A DNA stretch of 64,000 nucleotides, from contig NZ_DIHC01000007.1 of the NCBI RefSeq assembly GCF_002419965.1, forward strand, positions 169,507 through 233,506, given 5' to 3'. Source of the DNA: Pseudomonas sp. UBA5706. GTDB lineage: Bacteria; Pseudomonadota; Gammaproteobacteria; Pseudomonadales; Pseudomonadaceae. Of this stretch, positions 61,058 to 64,000 are shown one piece after another (the first letter of the stretch is position 1; each line of letters opens with the position of its first letter). The notes below the pieces were generated by a model. The model searched no databases. It saw only the letters and a list, made by a program, of their open reading frames with translations, and was not told the origin of the DNA. The translations under genes were made by a program, and so were the position numbers.

Positions 61058-61666
61058 TCAGAAATTGTAGTTCGCGGCCAGATACGTCTGAGCGCTGCTG
61101 TTAAGTTTCAGCGAGCCCGCCTTGGGCTGCCCGTGCGGCGAGACCTCGGTACTGGCGTTGCTGCGCAGGTAACGATAACCCAACTCCACCGAAACGTTTT
61201 GTGCAACCTGTTGTAGCACACCTGCCTGCAGGCCTGCGGCGTAGCCCATCCCCGTGTCACGGCTGCTGCCACGCGACTCCTGGGTCAACTTGGTGAAGCC
61301 CAGCGTGCCGCCGCCGAACAGCTGGGTGGAAGGGCCGACCGGCATGAATGCGTCGTAGCTGCCAAGCAGATTTTCCTGGCGCAGTTTCAAGCCATTGTGG
61401 CTGCCAGACACATTGTCGTAGCTGGCGTAGTAACGATTATCTTGATTTTGCTGGCCCAGCCGCACGCCCCACGTGCCGTCCTTGCCGATGATCCCGTCGG
61501 CATTAGGGGTGTTCAGGTTGCGGTTGAGGTTGTTGGATTTGGAAATCTTGTCGCTGGTGCTGCCGTAGGTCACACCCCCGAAGGTGATGCTCTCCTCGGA
61601 GGCCTGTGCCACTGCACTGCCGCCGATGAAAGCCAGGGCGAGCATGAACTGATTGAACTTGAGCAT
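61058..61666 (-). CDS. oprH: Outer membrane protein OprH
   Basis: Small eight-stranded barrel that binds lipopolysaccharide and replaces bridging Mg2+. It has 202 residues with signal peptide cut near 22 (A-Q-A-S). The mature protein has alternating aromatic/hydrophobic strands and ends Y-L-A-A-N-Y-N-F, a terminal Phe. It is about the length of P. aeruginosa OprH and sits in the conserved place before phoP. Four phased CTGAAC repeats lie upstream. Confidence 0.92.
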   Translation of the reverse strand: MLKFNQFMLALAFIGGSAVAQASEESITFGGVTYGSTSDKISKSNNLNRNLNTPNADGIIGKDGTWGVRLGQQNQDNRYYASYDNVSGSHNGLKLRQENLLGSYDAFMPVGPSTQLFGGGTLGFTKLTQESRGSSRDTGMGYAAGLQAGVLQQVAQNVSVELGYRYLRSNASTEVSPHGQPKAGSLKLNSSAQTYLAANYNF

Positions 61667-61729
61667 GGATATCTCCTTATAGCGTCACGCGCTTGCTGTG
61701 GTTACGCCAGCCAAGGTAAGGGTTGATCA

Positions 61730-61768
61730 CTGAACTCCCACTGAACACCCCCTGAACTTGGGCTGAAC
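61730..61768. promoter_or_regulatory. Four CTGAAC direct repeats at 11-bp spacing (probable PhoP sites)
   Basis: CTGAAC occurs at 61730, 61741, 61752 and 61763, exactly 11 bp apart, with five-base spacers. Read on the oprH strand it is GTTCAG-N5-GTTCAG twice over, the direct-repeat form bound by PhoP dimers. The array lies 64-102 bases before the oprH start and 84-122 bases before the divergent hydrolase. Confidence 0.75.
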
Positions 61769-61851
61769 GGCTGCCGATGGATAAATTCGGCGTTTCACCA
61801 GTCCACTCTTCAAGCGATGTCGAATTCCGCTCCATAGCGAAGGAGAAAAAC

Positions 61852-62658
61852 ATGCGTTTACTGATAGCTCTAACCCTTATGTGCCTTGCGGGGCTCGCGC
61901 AAGCGGAAATCAAGACCCGCACCCTCGACTATCAGAGTGCCGACGGCACCAAACTGGTCGGCTACTACGCTTACGACGACGCGATCAAGGGTCCGCGACC
62001 AGGCATCGTGGTAGTACATGAGTGGTGGGGCCTGAACGAGTACGCCAAGCGGCGCGCTCGTGACCTGGCCGTGCTCGGCTACAGCGCGATGGCTATCGAC
62101 ATGTACGGCGAAGGCAAGAATACCGAGCACCCCAAAGATGCGATGGCGTTCATGCAAGCGGCGACGGCAGACGCAACGGCCTCGGCCAATCGCTTCGATG
62201 CCGGGCTTGAGCAACTCAAGCAGCAGCCTGAAACCAATCCGCAGAAGATCGCCGCCATCGGCTATTGCTTCGGCGGCGCCGTGGTACTGGATGCCGCACG
62301 CCGGGGCGAGCCATTGGCCGCAGTCGTCAGTTTCCATGGCGCACTGACCACCAAAACCCCAGCGAAGGAAGGCGTGACCAAGACTCCGATACTGGTCGAA
62401 CACGGCAATGCCGACACCATGGTTACCCCGCAGAACGTCGCGGATTTCAAGAAGGAAATGGAAGCGGCCAAGGCCGACTACAAGTTCGTCGGCATCGACG
62501 GTGCCAAGCATGGTTTTACCAACCCCGACGCCGACAAGCTGAGCCACGGCGATCACGGTGGCCCCGATATCGGCTACAACGAAACGGCCGACATGAGCTC
62601 ATGGGCTGACATGAAAGCCTTCCTTAAAGAACAGTTCGCGAAAAATTCGACGTTGTGA
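61852..62658 (+). CDS. Dienelactone hydrolase family protein, exported
   Basis: It has 268 residues with signal peptide M-R-L-L-I-A-L-T-L-M-C-L-A-G-L-A-Q-A (cut near 18), so probably periplasmic, unlike catabolic dienelactone hydrolases. The catalytic set is present: Glu in V-V-H-E-W-W-G (about 56-62), Cys in I-G-Y-C-F-G-G-A (about 137-144), Asp in H-G-N-A-D-T-M-V (about 184-191) and His in A-K-H-G-F-T (about 219-224). AAGGAG precedes the ATG. It is divergent from oprH and shares the CTGAAC array region, so it may also be PhoP-controlled. The natural substrate is unknown. Confidence 0.9.
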   Translation: MRLLIALTLMCLAGLAQAEIKTRTLDYQSADGTKLVGYYAYDDAIKGPRPGIVVVHEWWGLNEYAKRRARDLAVLGYSAMAIDMYGEGKNTEHPKDAMAFMQAATADATASANRFDAGLEQLKQQPETNPQKIAAIGYCFGGAVVLDAARRGEPLAAVVSFHGALTTKTPAKEGVTKTPILVEHGNADTMVTPQNVADFKKEMEAAKADYKFVGIDGAKHGFTNPDADKLSHGDHGGPDIGYNETADMSSWADMKAFLKEQFAKNSTL

Positions 62659-62837
62659 TTGCATTTGGCACCGCCTCGGCAGCGAACGCCGATGCTGCTG
62701 TCATCCGGCTGGGCAGCGAGGACGATCTTGAATTCGTCAGCGCTGCCAAGACGGACTGCTACACGCATGCGGGCCAGGACGCGTGTCCAAGTACAAACTG
62801 CAAGTTTGCTGGCGTATCCTGACCCCATTCCGACAAA

Positions 62838-63575
62838 ATGCCGCTTATGACTCAATCGCCCATCCTCCCCCCTTGCTGCCCGACCCTCACCACCCAATGG
62901 CCGTTGCCCCAGGCGCTGCCCCATGCGGTGTTGGTCACCACCCGATTCGACCCACAGAAGTTCACCGACGGTGACTTTCAGCGCTGCTTGATCGAGCCTC
63001 CCGCAAGCGTCCAGCGTTCCGTCGCCAAGCGTCAGGCCGAATTCCTCGCCGGTCGGCTTTGCGCCCGCGAAGCGATGCGCCAGCTCGATGGTCGACAGCA
63101 CGTACCGTTGATCGGTGAAGACCGTGCGCCGGTGTGGCCGCAGGAGGTGTGCGGTTCGATCACTCATAGCTGCGGCCGCGCTGCGGCCATCGTCGCCAGC
63201 GCGCAGCATTGGCGCGCGTTGGGGATGGACGTCGAAACGCTGATGAACGAAGACAGGGCGCTGAAGCTGGCAAAAGAAATCCTCACGGCCGATGAAATGC
63301 AGCGCATGGCCGCAGGGTCAGGCCACCTGTTGGCGCTGTGCGTGACCTTGACCTTTTCGCTTAAGGAGGCCCTGTTCAAAGCGCTCTACCCGCTGGTCCT
63401 CACGCGTTTCTATTTCGAAGACGCCGAGATGCTGGAGTGGTCGGAAGAAACCGGCCGCGCACGGTTGCGCTTGAAGATCGATCTATCGGAGGAGTGGCAC
63501 AGCGGTAAGGAGCTGGAGGCGCAGTTCAGCGTCGGGGATGGGCATTTGTTGAGTCTGGTGGCGGTTTCGGCCTGA
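62838..63575 (+). CDS. pcpS: 4'-phosphopantetheinyl transferase, EntD/Sfp type
   Basis: Activates acyl and peptidyl carrier proteins (fatty acid, siderophore and lipopeptide synthesis). It has 245 residues; an ATG three codons in gives 242. K-R-Q-A-E-F-L-A-G-R near residue 65 is the coenzyme A-binding motif. G-S-I-T-H-S is near 112, the metal site G-M-D-V-E (about 134-138) and F-S-L-K-E-A-L-F-K-A-L-Y-P (about 174-186). Pseudomonas generally uses one such enzyme for all carriers, hence the name. Confidence 0.92.
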   Translation: MPLMTQSPILPPCCPTLTTQWPLPQALPHAVLVTTRFDPQKFTDGDFQRCLIEPPASVQRSVAKRQAEFLAGRLCAREAMRQLDGRQHVPLIGEDRAPVWPQEVCGSITHSCGRAAAIVASAQHWRALGMDVETLMNEDRALKLAKEILTADEMQRMAAGSGHLLALCVTLTFSLKEALFKALYPLVLTRFYFEDAEMLEWSEETGRARLRLKIDLSEEWHSGKELEAQFSVGDGHLLSLVAVSA

Positions 63576-63588
63576 TATCTCGGTATCC

Positions 63589-64000
63589 GCTTTTGATTCT
63601 GCCCGAAGGGCGCAGGAGTCCAGCTTGCTGACGATCTGCTGCGAAGCGGCAGCAAACCCGTTACACGCGGTCTGTCTGTTGCAACGAGGTGCCCGGTTTA
63701 CTGCCGGTTCCCGGCAGATCGCAGGCAAGCCAGCTCCTACGCCCTGCGGGCAGAATCAGGAGCGGCTCTGATCCAGATCCAAAAACCGCATCAAGCGCCA
63801 TTCGCCATTCGCCATTCGCCATCGCCATCGCCATCGCCATCGCCATCGCCATCGCCATCGCCAACAGTAATGGCAACTGCAACTGCTCATAGCGTCCACC
63901 TCTTCAATACGCTCCTGATTCTTCCCGGAATACGTAAAAGTCCCGCTTATCAACGCTACCCGCTTTTGATTCTGCCCGCAGGGCGTAGGAGTCCAGCTTG
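63589..64000. repeat. Cluster of REP-like repeats at the window end
   Basis: A 40-base element beginning CCGCTTTTGATTCTGCCCG and ending GGAGTCCAGCTTG occurs at about 63589 and again at about 63960 in the same orientation with a few differences. An inverted relative (GCCAGCTCCTACGCCCTGCG) lies near 63729-63750. No gene is supported in this 425-base stretch. Confidence 0.7.
63797..63863. repeat. GCCATTC/GCCATC microsatellite
   Basis: Three perfect copies of the 7-mer GCCATTC (63797-63817) run directly into seven perfect copies of the 6-mer GCCATC (63818-63859) and a partial GCCA. Both units share GCCAT, so the two arrays are probably related by loss or gain of one T. It is intergenic. Confidence 0.95.

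Overview
The window is about 60% G+C by eye and reads as chromosomal DNA of a Pseudomonas. It carries the mazG-relA-rlmD-cysM-(two-component pair)-gacS-ldhA block, the oprH-phoP-phoQ operon, a Pseudomonas-type late cobalamin operon, an EntD/Sfp-type phosphopantetheinyl transferase (PcpS type), and many REP-like intergenic repeats. Gene content and order match what I recall of Pseudomonas core genomes. The species cannot be fixed from the sequence alone. I saw no tRNA, rRNA, CRISPR, intact insertion sequence or prophage.

Layout. 1-7200: a 40-residue small gene, an NCS1 nucleobase transporter with GTATAC palindromes upstream, rmuC, two small uncharacterised genes and a FadL-type porin. 7399-16640: a ten-gene minus-strand cobalamin operon (cobO, cobB, bluB, cbiB-type cobD, cobC-type decarboxylase, cobQ, cobU, cobT, alpha-ribazole phosphatase, cobS) with many stop/start overlaps, headed by a cobalamin riboswitch. 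16770-22611: a deletion-derived remnant of a sorbosone dehydrogenase-type gene, two tandem NlpC/P60 lipoproteins, a sirtuin overlapping the hda stop, an AI-2E/PerM permease and a DUF2066 protein. 22923-26018: purM-purN, a DUF3108 protein and a 62-residue protein. 26074-34596 (minus): a DUF2058 gene, mazG, relA, rlmD, cysM, then a sensor kinase/response regulator pair. 34855-42158 (mostly plus): gacS, ldhA, a zinc-ribbon protein, a META lipoprotein, a TlpA-like lipoprotein (minus), an arsC-like gene, wrbA and a 3-methyladenine glycosylase.

42251-55253 is the main accessory block, a hydroxyproline catabolic island. It has a GntR/FCD regulator, 4-hydroxyproline 2-epimerase, three D-hydroxyproline dehydrogenase subunits, a PAS-AraC regulator, a polar amino acid ABC transporter, a one-chain aconitase-X protein (probable cis-3-hydroxy-L-proline dehydratase), a second proline-racemase-family protein with a Ser/Cys pair, and a DapA-family deaminase. 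A GTATAC-centred palindrome precedes the GntR gene, the transporter operon and the deaminase gene, so it is probably the shared operator. The alpha-ketoglutarate semialdehyde dehydrogenase that should finish the pathway is not in the window.

55377-64000: ttcA, a SprT-like gene, dctA with a sigma-54 promoter and paired upstream palindromes, phoQ-phoP-oprH with four 11-bp-phased CTGAAC repeats upstream, a dienelactone hydrolase, the phosphopantetheinyl transferase, and a repeat-rich end with a GCCATC microsatellite.
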